Source: Cheiracanthium punctorium
Lineage: Eukaryota; Arthropoda; Arachnida; Araneae; Cheiracanthiidae
Reading direction: 5' to 3'
Assembly (NCBI GenBank): GCA_038373885.1
Contig: JAWZYV010016956.1
Span: 782,215 to 846,214 of the forward strand
Length of the DNA stretch: 64,000 nt
Shown: piece by piece, positions 54,601 to 59,700 of the stretch
Numbering within the stretch: the stretch's first letter is position 1
Layout of the letters: every line of letters begins with the position of its first letter
Made by a program: the position numbers and the translations under genes
The notes under the pieces: generated by a model
Told to the model about the DNA's origin: nothing
Database searches by the model: none
Seen by the model: only the letters and a program-made list of their open reading frames with translations

Positions 54601-54620
54601 CTGCTTTAAGAACTTACCAT
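5631..54620 (-). CDS. AACS: Acetoacetyl-CoA synthetase-like gene, copy A (18 coding exons)
   Basis: AACS is a cytosolic acyl-activating enzyme: acetoacetate + ATP + CoA gives acetoacetyl-CoA + AMP + PPi, feeding ketone-body carbon into sterol and fatty-acid synthesis. Eighteen exons on the minus strand join in consistent phase to about 666 residues (vertebrate AACS ~672). Visible motifs: [13 protein letters not shown] (~res 91-103), P-loop TSGTTGLPK (287-295), A5 motif YGSTE (431-435), A7 Asp in VGDL (516-519), A8 stretch [19 protein letters not shown] (533-553), and C-terminal NGKK with the A10 lysine (~628). Coding bases total 2,000, one short of a multiple of three, because exon 17 has an apparent one-base deletion. 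Several normally invariant AACS motifs are altered (see exons 6, 11, 15). A tandem copy begins at 61893. I infer an AACS-like paralogue; substrate is unproven and this copy may be inactive. Confidence 0.88.
6027..6684. mobile_element. Mariner-like element with ~150-bp inverted termini
   Basis: The segment 6027-6184 recurs inverted at about 6520-6684 (shared words include TTTGAAATTT, GATAGATATG and the outer CCCCAAAAATGACTGAT-like tip). Between them lies a transposase remnant at 6207-6455. Such long termini with so short an interior show a heavily deleted element. Its right terminus is also the left edge of the 1.5-kb direct repeat. Confidence 0.75.
6207..6455 (+). pseudogene. Mariner/Tc1-type transposase C-terminal fragment
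   Basis: An 82-codon open frame containing [28 protein letters not shown] and [13 protein letters not shown]. This matches the 'SPDLTPCDFFLWG..KDKVY...L.EL...I' end of arthropod mariner/Tc1-superfamily transposases; the D of PDL follows the second catalytic region. The catalytic N-terminal two thirds are missing, so it cannot be active. Confidence 0.75.
6512..8028. repeat. 1.5-kb direct repeat, copy 1
   Basis: Nearly identical, base by base, to 8811-10328; differences seen are a handful of substitutions and homopolymer-length changes. Copy 1 includes the right terminus of the mariner-like element in its natural place, so it is the likely source. It ends GCAAAATCGGTGAA. Part near 7790-7910 resembles, inverted, the Penelope-like tail at 10.7 and 23.25 kb. 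Confidence 0.95.
8029..8810. repeat. Spacer with 86-bp CGCCAA tandem array
   Basis: Three tandem units begin near 8095, 8181 and 8271 (spacing 86 and about 90 bases) and a decayed fourth lies near 8553-8622. Each unit carries TTTTGGCGAAATATCGCC and the perfect 14-base palindrome CGCCAAATTTGGCG. The open frames through it follow from the period and are not gene-like. Confidence 0.85.
8811..10328. repeat. 1.5-kb direct repeat, copy 2
   Basis: Second copy of 6512-8028, same orientation, estimated above 99 percent identical by eye. It starts inside the mariner-like right terminus without the matching left one, so it is the derived copy. The boundaries lack TG...CA, which argues against an LTR pair. 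Confidence 0.95.
10698..10790 (+). repeat. Penelope-like tail fragment
   Basis: Shares ATCGTTTAACACCAGTATTT and GAGTGTTTTTTC with 23256-23310, where it directly follows hammerhead-like motifs. Here the ribozyme segment is absent. The 10329-10697 stretch just left of it has no recognised match. Confidence 0.55.
11234..11390. mobile_element. Pogo/Tigger-like MITE
   Basis: Termini AGTTGAACTCGGTTA and, inverted, AGTTGAACTGGGTTATA resemble the 'CAGT.GAACCTCGTTATAACG' ends of pogo/Tigger elements; TA follows the right end and lies near the left. The interior contains further TTATAA/CGTTATA words and no ORF. Confidence 0.6.
12209..12410 (-). CDS. AACS: AACS-like copy A, exon 17 (apparent frameshift)
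   Basis: Acceptor TTCGCAG, donor CCA|GTGAGT. Most of the exon reads [18 protein letters not shown], then [19 protein letters not shown] and [13 protein letters not shown], clear AACS C-domain. Entering from exon 16 in phase 1 the frame reads V-D-T-F-R-K then TAG; restoring AACS homology requires one more base in CCGGAAATAG near 12397-12400. A cryptic TAG acceptor at 12391-12392 would skip the lesion and restore frame with loss of about seven residues. Confidence 0.9.
12836..13010 (+). repeat. Dispersed repeat fragment (partner at 4.55-4.65 kb)
   Basis: Contains a G-rich block, then AATGATAATGATACGGTC, TTTTTGTGAAAAA and a C-rich block. The order is shared with the minus strand at 4553-4650. 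Family not recognised. Confidence 0.5.
13653..13711 (-). CDS. AACS: AACS-like copy A, exon 16 (A8 motif)
   Basis: A 59-base exon, acceptor TTTGCCAG, donor ATTG|GTAAGT. Encodes [19 protein letters not shown], the A8 hinge segment matching '[19 protein letters not shown]'. Confidence 0.95.
13712..15259 (-). other. Intron 15, no recognised content
   Basis: AT-rich sequence with an (AATA)n run near 14423-14440 and a C/T homopolymer block near 15215-15235. Open frames here are short and lack domains. Confidence 0.5.
15260..15329 (-). CDS. AACS: AACS-like copy A, exon 15 (A7 motif)
   Basis: Acceptor TTATTTCAG, donor AG|GTAAAT. Encodes [19 protein letters not shown] then CGRS. The ribose-binding Asp of the A7 motif is kept (GDL) but the preceding HGD histidine is Val, and the following GGIVMLGRSDG reads [11 protein letters not shown] across into exon 16. 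Confidence 0.93.
15330..18200 (-). other. Intron 14, no recognised gene content
   Basis: AT-rich intron with A/T homopolymers (17404, 18044). An exon-like stretch with AG and GT borders sits near 16640-16680 but has no place in the protein. Nothing else stands out. Confidence 0.5.
18201..18326 (-). CDS. AACS: AACS-like copy A, exon 14
   Basis: Acceptor TTGTCTAG, donor CCAG|GTATTT. Encodes [19 protein letters not shown], then [20 protein letters not shown], aligning with 'GESGELVCTKPIP...[20 protein letters not shown]'. GELV and the WND block are intact. Confidence 0.95.
18373..18692. mobile_element. Long-TIR element, short member (family L)
   Basis: Begins AGAGGGTGTCCTAAAAAGG and ends GATACCCTGT; arms share 'ATCTATTAGAGATAAGT' with the inverted right end. 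It is a deleted relative of the elements at 24073-24820 and 44209-44929. No ORF. Confidence 0.75.
18684..19880 (+). repeat. Three dispersed copies of a ~90-bp unit
   Basis: Copies at about 18684-18775, 19594-19690 and 19775-19870 each read ATACCCTGTATAA, then AAATGTCGTATTTGTACTTA, then a GCAAAACAT end. The first begins at the right tip of the family L element, so the unit may be its former flank, later duplicated. Confidence 0.75.
19956..20069 (-). CDS. AACS: AACS-like copy A, exon 13 (A5 motif)
   Basis: Acceptor TTTTCTGCAG, donor G|GTAATT. Begins GSTELLG, completing the YGSTE A5 motif of the adenylate-forming superfamily (AACS more often has SGGTD), and continues with [16 protein letters not shown] and DISVVDEAG, matching '[24 protein letters not shown]'. 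Confidence 0.93.
20070..21559 (-). other. Intron 12, proximal part, nothing recognised
   Basis: AT-rich, with A-tract next to the exon 13 acceptor (20074-20106) and scattered short open frames. No repeat or gene could be supported. Confidence 0.45.
21560..21835 (-). pseudogene. Mariner-like transposase C-terminus with terminal repeat
   Basis: The minus strand reads SEAEAFI, then [20 protein letters not shown], the 'RW.KCI.L.G.Y' end typical of mariner-like transposases, followed by non-coding sequence up to a doubled CCCTGTATAACACATTGGTC (21568 and 21602). Only the tail of the gene is recognisable. Confidence 0.65.
21933..22115. mobile_element. Hairpin MITE, 183 bp
   Basis: The left arm CAGAGTTGCCCACTGTTCC is matched by the inverted right arm CAGAGTTGCCAACTGCTCC, and pairing continues for about 55 bases (TATAA.TAACCACTTTTT). 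The loop of about 70 bases has no ORF of interest. Confidence 0.75.
22986..23029 (-). ncRNA. Hammerhead-ribozyme-like motif (inverted copy)
   Basis: On the minus strand the order is GGA-CTGAAGA-A, an 8-bp stem GTTCAAAA/TTTTGAAC with loop CAAT, GAAA, and an ACGCGT mini-stem followed by A and TCC. It is the mirror of the two plus-strand motifs. See those entries for the core parse. Confidence 0.5.
23094..23137 (+). ncRNA. Hammerhead-ribozyme-like motif 1
   Basis: CTGA-A-GA (23097-23103) fits the CUGANGA core, stem II is 8 bp with loop CAAT, and GAAA (23125-23128) completes the core. Stem III would be only AC/GT around a two-base loop (ACGCGT), giving a GUA cleavage triplet ending at 23134; stem I starts GGA/TCC. 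One extra A lies between core and stem II. Short-stem-III variants linked to Penelope-like elements are described and act as dimers. Activity is not shown. Confidence 0.5.
23178..23221 (+). ncRNA. Hammerhead-ribozyme-like motif 2
   Basis: Identical core and stems to motif 1, exactly one 84-bp unit downstream (CTGA at 23181, GAAA at 23209-23212, predicted cleavage after 23218). The tandem spacing is what a dimeric short-stem-III hammerhead would need. Confidence 0.5.
23437..24010. repeat. Tandem duplication of ~285 bp with hAT-like tip
   Basis: Two diverged copies (about 23437-23720 and 23722-24005) share TAACAACAACTGATGTCTTC-type openings, AAACTAAAGAAGTATAGTA and an ending GCATGAAGTTAAA. The second holds AGCAGGGGTTCCCAACCTTT, the classic terminal sequence of some hAT (Charlie-type) elements; the first has a mutated form. 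Confidence 0.7.
24073..24820. mobile_element. Long-TIR element (family L), ~750 bp
   Basis: Arms of about 230 bases are inverted copies: the left reads GGTGGCAACGGGCTTTAAC, TCTATTAGAGATAAGTGG and AAATAAGGTCGGAAATAAG; the right gives the same inverted near 24690-24815. The interior has no transposase-like frame. Outer tip CAGGGT.TTCC. A non-autonomous TIR element of unidentified superfamily. Confidence 0.8.
24985..25107 (-). CDS. AACS: AACS-like copy A, exon 12
   Basis: Acceptor ATTCTAG, donor G|GTAAGT; phase 1 to phase 1. Encodes [17 protein letters not shown], then [17 protein letters not shown] and IIFASAYG, matching '[23 protein letters not shown]'. Confidence 0.93.
25108..26002 (-). other. 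Intron 11
   Basis: Contains a C15-A30-type homopolymer block (25423-25466), a likely expansion or assembly-sensitive site, and a G run at 25932-25941. No gene or recognisable element. Confidence 0.5.
26003..26192 (-). CDS. AACS: AACS-like copy A, exon 11
   Basis: Acceptor TTTCTTAG, donor A|GTAATT; phase 0 in, phase 1 out. Encodes [17 protein letters not shown], then [31 protein letters not shown] and LEKKGYLP. The usual VGWMMWNW is VGWASWNA here and GAKWLSVL is TPAVLDEL, a second site of divergence from standard AACS. Confidence 0.93.
26800..27600 (+). pseudogene. Decayed Tc1-like transposase
   Basis: Broken frames reveal Tc1 landmarks in order: near 27215-27290 '[19 protein letters not shown]'-like (the catalytic D of DESRFCL), near 27370-27450 [12 protein letters not shown], then a WPARSPD-like block at about 27495-27525 with a frame change. 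Numerous stops and frameshifts show it is long dead. The ORF on the opposite strand here is a shadow. Confidence 0.6.
27700..28010 (-). pseudogene. Non-LTR retrotransposon C-terminal fragment
   Basis: The minus strand shows [17 protein letters not shown], a stop, then [19 protein letters not shown]. This is the 'TGHGPF..YL.RF...C.CG...T..H.L..C' terminus of Jockey/I-type LINE reverse transcriptases. No upstream RT motifs were recovered, so it is a 5'-truncated dead copy. Confidence 0.55.
28011..29977 (-). other. Intron 10, right part
   Basis: Short open frames on both strands (28118-28342, 28458-28799, 28778-29059) have no recognisable domain or codon pattern. The remainder is AT-rich and unassigned. 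Confidence 0.45.
29978..30052 (-). CDS. AACS: AACS-like copy A, exon 10
   Basis: A 25-codon exon, acceptor CTTTCAG, donor CCA|GTAAGT, phase 0 at both ends. Encodes [13 protein letters not shown] then [12 protein letters not shown], filling the exact gap between the P-loop exon and exon 11 (vertebrate '[25 protein letters not shown]'). Confidence 0.88.
30053..31788 (-). other. Intron 9
   Basis: No gene or clear repeat recognised. A stretch near 30850-31400 is somewhat richer in GC but all frames are interrupted. Confidence 0.45.
31789..31942 (-). CDS. AACS: AACS-like copy A, exon 9 (P-loop)
   Basis: Acceptor TTCATTACAG, donor AGT|GTAAGT; phase 2 in, phase 0 out. Encodes [17 protein letters not shown], then [14 protein letters not shown] and the AMP-binding P-loop [14 protein letters not shown], which grips ATP phosphates. 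All P-loop residues are intact. Confidence 0.95.
31943..33596 (-). other. Intron 8
   Basis: A 75-codon minus-strand frame (32031-32258) is open but matches no family I know and does not fit the AACS protein. The rest is AT-rich. Confidence 0.45.
33597..33678 (-). CDS. AACS: AACS-like copy A, exon 8
   Basis: Acceptor TTATTTTCAG, donor AG|GTAATT; phase 1 in, phase 2 out. Encodes [18 protein letters not shown] and on to DISNIRN, the variable linker before SCFLEDFL ('VVVIPYV..NIDLSKIPNSVFLDDF' in vertebrates). It is shown on the plus strand only as a short open frame, so it is easily missed. Confidence 0.88.
33886..33957. repeat. Near-perfect hairpin of ~70 bases
   Basis: ATCAGTTAAGCATTTTA (left) pairs with TAAAATGCTTAACTGAT (right) and inner TCTACT with AGTAGA around a short loop. 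A less perfect copy of the ATCAGTTAAGC word lies just left at 33845. Possibly a tiny palindromic MITE. Confidence 0.6.
34807..35010 (-). pseudogene. Tc1-type transposase N-terminal HTH fragment
   Basis: Open frame reading [18 protein letters not shown] then [17 protein letters not shown], resembling the 'G.I...RE.G.S..EI.RR..RS.STV.R' DNA-binding helix-turn-helix of Tc1 transposases. Catalytic part absent. Confidence 0.55.
35149..35345 (+). mobile_element. Nested mariner terminus
   Basis: TTGGGTCGGCAAAAAAGT after TA resembles the 5' inverted terminus of mariner elements. The homology fades near 35.3 kb and no transposase frame or right terminus was found, so it is a fragment inserted in the Tc1-like element. 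Confidence 0.5.
35936..37250 (-). other. Intron 7, proximal part
   Basis: A GC-richer patch at 36480-36840 has two overlapping open frames, one containing [20 protein letters not shown] do not recognise it; it may be a repeat-derived frame. Confidence 0.4.
37251..37365 (-). CDS. AACS: AACS-like copy A, exon 7
   Basis: Acceptor CTTCAG|GCAGTG was chosen because it keeps phase with exon 6; a second AG four bases in would break it. Donor G|GTGAGT. Encodes [17 protein letters not shown] then [22 protein letters not shown], matching 'GVLDRFSQIQPKLIFSV'. Confidence 0.92.
38111..38367 (+). pseudogene. Mariner transposase N-terminus
   Basis: From ATG at 38111: [14 protein letters not shown], an interrupted linker, then [37 protein letters not shown]. 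This is the HTH region of mariner transposases ('ICAVYGEDALSERT.R.WF.KFRSG.F.L.D.PRSGRP'). Nothing of the catalytic domain follows in frame. Confidence 0.75.
38690..38890. repeat. hAT-like non-autonomous fragment
   Basis: The phrase ACAACCTTTGAAAAGTTGCG followed by three further GCGGGCC-type words is typical of hAT MITEs whose ends read 'GG..AACTTTT..GCGGGCC'. Exact ends were not found. Confidence 0.35.
39786..39883 (-). CDS. AACS: AACS-like copy A, exon 6 (altered SPDFG motif)
   Basis: Acceptor TTCGCAG, donor CAG|GTAAAT. Encodes [17 protein letters not shown] then [15 protein letters not shown]. The ASIGAIW core is typical, but AACS normally continues with WSS.SPDFG; here it reads WLGALPLMG, losing the serines and the acidic residue of a motif conserved from bacteria to vertebrates. 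This argues for changed or lost activity. Confidence 0.92.
39884..41859 (-). other. Intron 5
   Basis: No gene or clear element. Includes (AAAT)n near 41670-41720 and a 27-base T tract at 41786-41812 close to the exon 5 donor side. The adjoining intron 6 has a 29-base A tract at 39612-39640. Confidence 0.5.
41860..41970 (-). CDS. AACS: AACS-like copy A, exon 5
   Basis: Acceptor TTTTTTAG, donor T|GTGAGT; phase 1 to phase 1. Encodes [17 protein letters not shown] then [19 protein letters not shown], aligning with '[29 protein letters not shown]'. The split codon with exon 6 makes Cys where AACS has Gly before the [YF][LM]xN motif. Confidence 0.9.
42516..42633 (-). CDS. AACS: AACS-like copy A, exon 4
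   Basis: Acceptor TTGCAG, donor GCAG|GTAACG; phase 0 in, phase 1 out. Encodes [17 protein letters not shown] then [15 protein letters not shown], matching the conserved 'WFKGSRLNYAENLL' block. A piggyBac-like element sits only 26 bases upstream in the preceding intron, very close to the acceptor. Confidence 0.93.
42660..43167. mobile_element. piggyBac-like MITE with foldback core
   Basis: CCCTTT at the left tip and AAAGGG at the right tip are each flanked by TTAA (42656-42659 and 43168-43171), the piggyBac target site and terminus. Inside, 42893-43010 is repeated inverted at about 43027-43147 with only a few mismatches and a loop of eight bases, so half the element is a ~120-bp-arm palindrome. 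No transposase. Confidence 0.85.
43172..44208 (-). other. Intron 3, part
   Basis: Short minus-strand frames at 43423-43644 and 43718-43936 look weakly like DNA-transposon remnants (the latter contains [16 protein letters not shown]) but no motif is decisive. Confidence 0.35.
44209..44929. mobile_element. Long-TIR element (family L), ~720 bp
   Basis: Left tip CAGGGTGTTCCAAAAAGG, right tip inverted as ACAGGGTGTGCCAAAAAGG. The arms share ATAAGTGGG, AATGAGGTCGGAAA and the region up to about 230 bases with the inverted right side; it is the best-preserved of the three family L copies. No transposase frame. Confidence 0.85.
45035..45350 (-). pseudogene. Mariner-like transposase C-terminus with terminus
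   Basis: Minus strand: [17 protein letters not shown] then [14 protein letters not shown], matching the '..F.SVE..K.KA.E.L......CF.QWK.RM' C-terminus of mariner-like transposases. The inverted terminus GGTACGAGGTGTGGTAATTA lies just beyond, at 45037-45056. Upstream catalytic part not found. Confidence 0.7.
45776..45879 (-). CDS. AACS: AACS-like copy A, exon 3
   Basis: Acceptor TTTCTTTCAG, donor AAG|GTGAAT; enters in phase 1 and leaves in phase 0. Encodes [18 protein letters not shown] and on to IIHSKPYHK, the ACAS_N-type segment matching 'YDDLYHWSVESFSDFW' of vertebrate AACS. Confidence 0.93.
46606..46870 (-). mobile_element. Possible mariner-like terminus
   Basis: TTTACGAGGGTAATTCAAAA is a typical mariner-family terminus, and the adjoining 67-codon minus-strand frame (46656-46859) might be a remnant of its transposase, though no motif is clear. 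Confidence 0.35.
46887..50078 (+). mobile_element. Helitron-like cluster
   Basis: Two direct copies of about 1.1 kb begin A|TCTTATAAATAAAAATGAA at 46887 and 47976, the 5' TC tip common to arthropod Helitrons; a related block begins near 49023. The cluster ends with the hairpin CCCGT/ACGGG (50050-50066), a short spacer and CTAG|T (50075-50079), the Helitron 3' signature. Within 49.1-49.9 kb are irregular repeats of a CACTAGATGGCGC.GCAG word. No Rep/helicase ORF, so non-autonomous. Confidence 0.7.
50176..50296 (-). CDS. AACS: AACS-like copy A, exon 2
   Basis: Acceptor TTCTGCAG, donor A|GTATGC; phase 0 in, phase 1 out. Encodes [17 protein letters not shown] followed by a charged helix ending YQTQI. 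The VMWEP block is the N-terminal signature of AACS (VMWEPD in vertebrates). Confidence 0.9.
50630..50885 (-). pseudogene. Mariner-like transposase C-terminal fragment
   Basis: Minus strand: [19 protein letters not shown], then [17 protein letters not shown] and [14 protein letters not shown], matching 'PYSPDLAPSDFHLFG.MK..L.GR.F......VR.W......W.KCI...GDY'. The catalytic DxxD part has a Leu-Asp shift and the frame is interrupted. Confidence 0.7.
51322..52805. repeat. Foldback structure with 260-bp arms plus direct repeat
   Basis: 51322-51588 recurs inverted at 52441-52713 at an estimated 75-80 percent identity (shared ATGATCTTTGGCGATTTTCT, CTAATTGTTTGGGT). A second block, 51815-51925, recurs in direct orientation at 52712-52805 (ATTTTGGTTACTCTTTTGGC vs TTTCGGTTACACTTTTAGC). 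Mixed orientation implies rearranged copies of one longer element, not yet identified. Confidence 0.65.
52806..54617 (-). other. Intron 1, distal part
   Basis: AT-rich, no recognisable gene. A short phrase near 53020-53060 (GGCCCGCAGACCATAGG) may be a hAT-type tip remnant. Confidence 0.45.
54618..54620 (-). CDS. AACS: AACS-like copy A, exon 1 (start codon only)
   Basis: The minus strand reads AAC-ATG directly followed by donor GTAAGTTC. Joined to exon 2 (GAT AAT TAC...), this gives M-DNYTHKDF in phase 0 with a strong initiation context (A at -3, G at +4 after splicing). The rest of this exon would be 5' UTR. The alternative is an in-frame ATG in the intron just above exon 2 (near 50326), which would need exon 2 to be unspliced at its acceptor. 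No transcript evidence is available. Confidence 0.55.
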
Positions 54621-56000
54621 GTTATCACCGGGAAAAAATCAAATTATCACCTTAAGCTGGACAACTGAGTTACAGAAATAAACAAGAAGAGGTGAATTCC
54701 AAGAACGTATCAGTAAAAACGTAATGATGTAAGTTGGCGTTCGTTTCCTGATAAGCCAAATATCTACGATGACAATTAACGATAAAGTTATGTGTGAGAT
54801 TCTAGTGTGGAGCTGAATAACATAATAAGGAACAATGACTGGTGTCCTTCAGAGAAAAAGAATTTATTCGGAAAATATTTCTTATCTTCAGCACTTCGAC
54901 ACTGACGTTTATCATTGATAACCATCTGAAGATTCATTTAACAATTGTTACGACAAAAGAAAAAGAGAAATAAACAAAGATGATAAAGCAAAACATACTC
55001 CACTTTTAACCCTTTTTCTACCGCAATAAGAATTGCCAAGAATATCAACTTGAAATCTTTTCTTTTGTTTTAGCTGGTCAATGAATGATTCCTACTAAAT
55101 TATGTAAAGAAAAAATAAAATTAAGAAGAAAATTAACAAACAGCAGCAATACGTCTGATGATCGTTTCATAACCAAATAGTTAGTTTTTTTTCAAAAGAA
55201 TATAACACAAATATTGAAGAAGAAAGAGTCAAGTAATACTTTGATTGACACACTTTTTGGAAATCTAATCTTTTAATCATAAAGCCAACGTCAGAAAATT
55301 CACTAATGCTTATATTTTTTTCTCTGGCTGGACACGATTAGAAAGAGAGCAAAAAGCTGTCTATTAAAAACAGTTTTACTCTAATAGAACATACAGTTTT
55401 GGTGTAAGCTGATTAAAAGAAGTATTTGGTAATGAATTTTTGAAGAAATGGTTACAATGAAGTAAAGAAATCATTTCAAAAAGAATTTTATTTTTACAGT
55501 ACTTCTAAGTACCGTCAGTAGATAAAGGATTAAACTAAATTGTCTTCTATTTACTTTAAGAAATGAAAAGTTCATAGTAAAATACTTAAACAGTAAAAAA
55601 TCTTATTATATAGAAAGCTTACTTTCATGATAAGAATAATTTAGCAGAAATGTATCATGCTTATTGAAAATGATTTGCAGTTTTATGATGCTTCAAAGCC
55701 ATATAAAGTCCTAGAGCTCCAACTCCGGATACGTCATAAGTAAAATGTTAATTTTAATTTCAATTCTAGATTTGGTTCCAGTTATGGCTAAGATTCCATG
55801 GATAAACCTAGCGTCCAATTATGTTTGTAATTTCAGCTTGCTTTGACAAAATACACCCCCTCCCCCCAAAAAAAAGGATGTTTCTGTGCCGTGTGTTTTA
55901 CGTGAATATGTGTATTTTACGAGTAATATTTTCTTTCAGTTTCCTAGGGTTCAGGAAAGAAATCAAGTAAACAAATAATTACTGTGTTATATCTTTATTA
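54621..56000. other. Presumed 5' UTR/promoter side of copy A, unassigned
   Basis: Sequence upstream of the inferred start exon. No TATA box or CpG cluster is obvious directly above 54620, so the transcription start could not be placed; part of the 5' UTR may be in further exons to the right. Confidence 0.35.
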
Positions 56001-56039
56001 AAGATAAGTCAGTGATACGAAAAGTACGAAACAAATGGC

Positions 56040-56720
56040 ATACATGATAGAGATTTCTGATAAAACGTTGAATCCAAATCGTACTTCACAGTTAAAAGAC
56101 AACGACTGCCTCTTCTGGAAAAGTATTACTAAACAGCGGTAAGTAATTTTCCTTTCCTTCATAATCGGCAATCGAACACGATCGATGTCTGTAAAATCCG
56201 GCGTTGATATAGAAGCGATTATATCATCCACTTGTATAGAATCGGGCGCTCCAGCTGCAGATGTACTGCGCCGTCGTTTATCTGGCCCTCAACCGCTTCA
56301 TTCTTTTACGTTGTCGGCACCGCTTTACTCAGTGGTATGGTGTTTTATGGGTATCACTGGATTGCTCTCGAGATGTCCTTTTCAACTGTAAACGTTCATT
56401 TTGATTTCGCTTTTTGACGTGTATATGCCGACATTACATTGTTTTCATTTTTTACTTTAACACAATATTATATTCACTATAACTAGTTCACACTAATATT
56501 TTATATACACAATCGATAGATCTTGATGAGAGCTGACGACTAAAATGCAAACGAGCGTTCTAGCTTCTCCGAGTCAAAGTTTAAACAAAGCGGACATTAA
56601 GTGACGCAGCGAAACGACCTCAGAATGATGGCGCTTCCCCCTCTCAATTCGATTCGTCACAGTCCTCCCTCAGCGCAACAAATTCTTTGATCCTTTAGCT
56701 ATCGAGTGGTTAATTAAATT
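56040..56720. other. GC/CpG-richer island, candidate exon or promoter
   Basis: Contrasts with its AT-rich surroundings. On the plus strand an ATG frame at 56046 (MIEISDKTLNPNRTSQLKD...) ends at a strong donor CAGCG|GTAAGT (56135), and a downstream frame after an AG at about 56259 encodes a hydrophobic stretch FFYVVGTALLSGMVFYGY. On the minus strand PDSIQVDDIIASISTPDF is also open. 56560-56690 is rich in CpG and may be a promoter. I cannot name a protein. Confidence 0.3.
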
Positions 56721-59700
56721 TTGGATGTAGATGATAGATGTGTAGCTGCAACATCCAATTGCATCTCCCGATTTTGTTATCACCAGTTTTCTAAATTGCC
56801 TCCCACTATGGAATCAAATTTAAAGACGTATTCACGTGAAAAAAAAGAAGGGGTGGAGGGTGGGGGAATGATATAGCATAAGAAAAAAAGTTCCGAAATG
56901 AGTGTTTTAAGTGTTATAACTTAAATGAGTTTGGCTGCAAGTGACATTTTGACAAGGTGTGGATTGTACATTAAACTAACTGTATTGCTCAATATGCATA
57001 ACTGTTTCAACTTTTTTTTTTACAAATAAAATGATGTAGAAGTCATTCAACAGTTGTGGCATTGATAATGGATGGCCTATACACCCCAAACAGGTCGTAC
57101 GACGACGAATGAGAAAAATAGGTCTTTAATTGTCGTGAAGCCAAAAACGGAATAAAAAGCAATAACAAAGTCGGTGGTTAATTATCGTCAGACTTGTGCA
57201 AGGAATGTTCATCATGCTTTCAATTATTTTCCAGCACAAATTGAAAACGAGGAACGGCATGCTCCACAACCAATCTTTTGTCAGGCTTCTAGCTGTGAAT
57301 TTGTTCGGTAATACGTGCTTTCAATTAAGTTAAGTTTGCAATCGGCCATCCAAACATAAAATATTTTAGAAAAACCCACTGACAGAGAAATCGCAAGTAT
57401 ATAAGATCAGACCACACCTTGTGCTATGCTTTCGACGTACAGGTGTTGAAGTACTGAAAGGAGTTGTTTCGGAAAAGACTTTCATGGTACTTATCATTGC
57501 CGGTAAAGGTAAAAGGACCCACACGAACCACCTCTTCGGAAAAAAAAATAAAATGGCCTTACTATAAACGATGTCGTCAAACCGTACCACATAATCAACT
57601 TTGGAGAATGAAGAGGCCATGGTTCATGTGAGGACAGATTTTCCTTGTCGTTGATCATATTCTGCGATTGCGAGTTTTGCATGTGTTTATAGAAAAATGA
57701 AAATGAGTTTCGTCTGTCTGTGATGCAGATCATCACATATCTACTTTTAATTATCAATTACTTAATTGTTAATTATTTCTAAATTTAATCTGTGTTCAAA
57801 ATTTATTCTTTGCACTTTTAATTCGGATTTTCTTCGCTTAGCCTGTAAAGTTTTATTTTTTTCACCTACCTTACTTAAAAGCATCTACCGTTTTCCTTTA
57901 TTTTTATTTTTTTATTCTCTTTGCATGGGAAAAGCCTACAGTTCCTTTCGTAGTATATTGCGCTGTTATGTTTTAGGTTAATACTCTTTCTCGCATCACG
58001 CCACTTCTGTGGTTTTGATAGGGTAGCTATTTATTTCTCTTTTGCCGGTTGGCGCGTCGCGGATTCAAATATAATTATATAGAAATGTATTTAACGTCTA
58101 CTGGCGTCTCTTTGTTTTCGCACTTTCTTTGCCGCGTCCTTGGGCGTGAATTGCTTCTGTTACTTCTCTCTTGGCTTGAGTCTCTCGTTGGCTTGAGTTT
58201 TGCTGTTGCCTTGAGAAGCTGCGTTTTTGGGGGCCTGCTCAGCCACCGCAGGACTTAATATTTTTGAAGTTTATATATGTGTTGATTTGCTAAATAAAAT
58301 GAAAATCCCACTATAAGACGGCTGATCTTTGTCTTCAAACATGAAATAGAGTGACTTTTCATCACAACTTTATTCTGAGGCATAAAGCCTGGGTAAGTCT
58401 ACCTGACACTGTCCACTAAATTTTCGATGGCAATTCATAATCCACTTCTATGTAAGCAAGAAAATCTAAAGCAATTCCTGAACATGGGCAATTTTGTATG
58501 GATATCAATGCAGGATGTTTTCTGAAGATTTTATTCACCATACTTACAGGCATAGGTCCTAAGCTCGCCAGTTCTCCGCGTAACTGCACAATTGCACAAC
58601 ACTACTCTTCCTCTCCTTGAGTGTTAAGGCCACACCTTCCACTCACGTCGAAGCAACATGTTTCCATAATTTGTCAGATTTTATTTGAAAAGAGCCTGTC
58701 TTTTCGAATTCTCTCTAATCACTTAAGCGAACGGTCGTGGGTTAGGTTCCCACTCTCCCTTGATTGCTTGTGCTTCTCCTATGAGCTATGGAATTTTCTT
58801 CTTCTGTGCTAGTAAAATCTGTCATTGTGCTGTCCACTTTATTTGACGAGCAGGTTTCGAAAAGATGCAAACAAGTCGGAAAATAAATGTGCCAAATATA
58901 GCAACAAGAAGCTCCAATGACGCAGTACGAGGAAAGCACCATGTAGTCTGCGTTTTTATAACGAATTCAATGCATTATGCTACGGCACATCTTATTTTTT
59001 GAATATTATGACGCTTAAAGTGCAATCTATAACTAAAATGTGGAACTATCATTTGTTCTTATGTTACACCATTTTATTCTTTTTCAAGTATATTCAGTTC
59101 ACTTTTTAGGACAGTGGTAATTTATTTACAGGATTTTGTAAGCTGAACTTTAAAAAAAAATCACCTTCTACAGTGTAGATATTTTCTAGACTTTACATGA
59201 GTTATTCATAACAGTTTGTGAGATTAATTATTTATTATAGGAATAATTAATGCTTTTTTGCATAATTAGCTTCTTGTTTTTCGGCCCGTTTTTCGTCATT
59301 TAACAGAAATGAGAATAATATAATAGTTTAAATCTATACTTTTCTGTATATATGTGTAAAAATTCAAATTGATTAATGTAACCTATCAAATACATTGCCC
59401 CTTCCCCTAACCGCCCCCCCCCCCGTTTTTTAAAATCTGTGCTAAGCTGAAATTGATTGGTCTAACGGTGTTGGAATTGCTTTTAAAATTGTAAAATACG
59501 AAAAATCGGTAAAATTCGGTGAATGAGTAAAGTTTTAGATGAAAAATCAAAGATTCTTTTTTTTCTCTTTATTTTTACATATTTGTACAAAAATTTACAA
59601 CAGACATGTCTAACGATTCAAATCTGAATACGAAGTAAACTGAAATCACACAAATAGATTTTACGACTTTCAGACTATCTGAGAAATTCTGTTTTTCGTT

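Noticed and set aside
58049..58258. Leucine-rich 69-codon frame
   Set aside because: Hydrophobic run comes from T-rich sequence (CTT/CTC repeats); no start context or homology.
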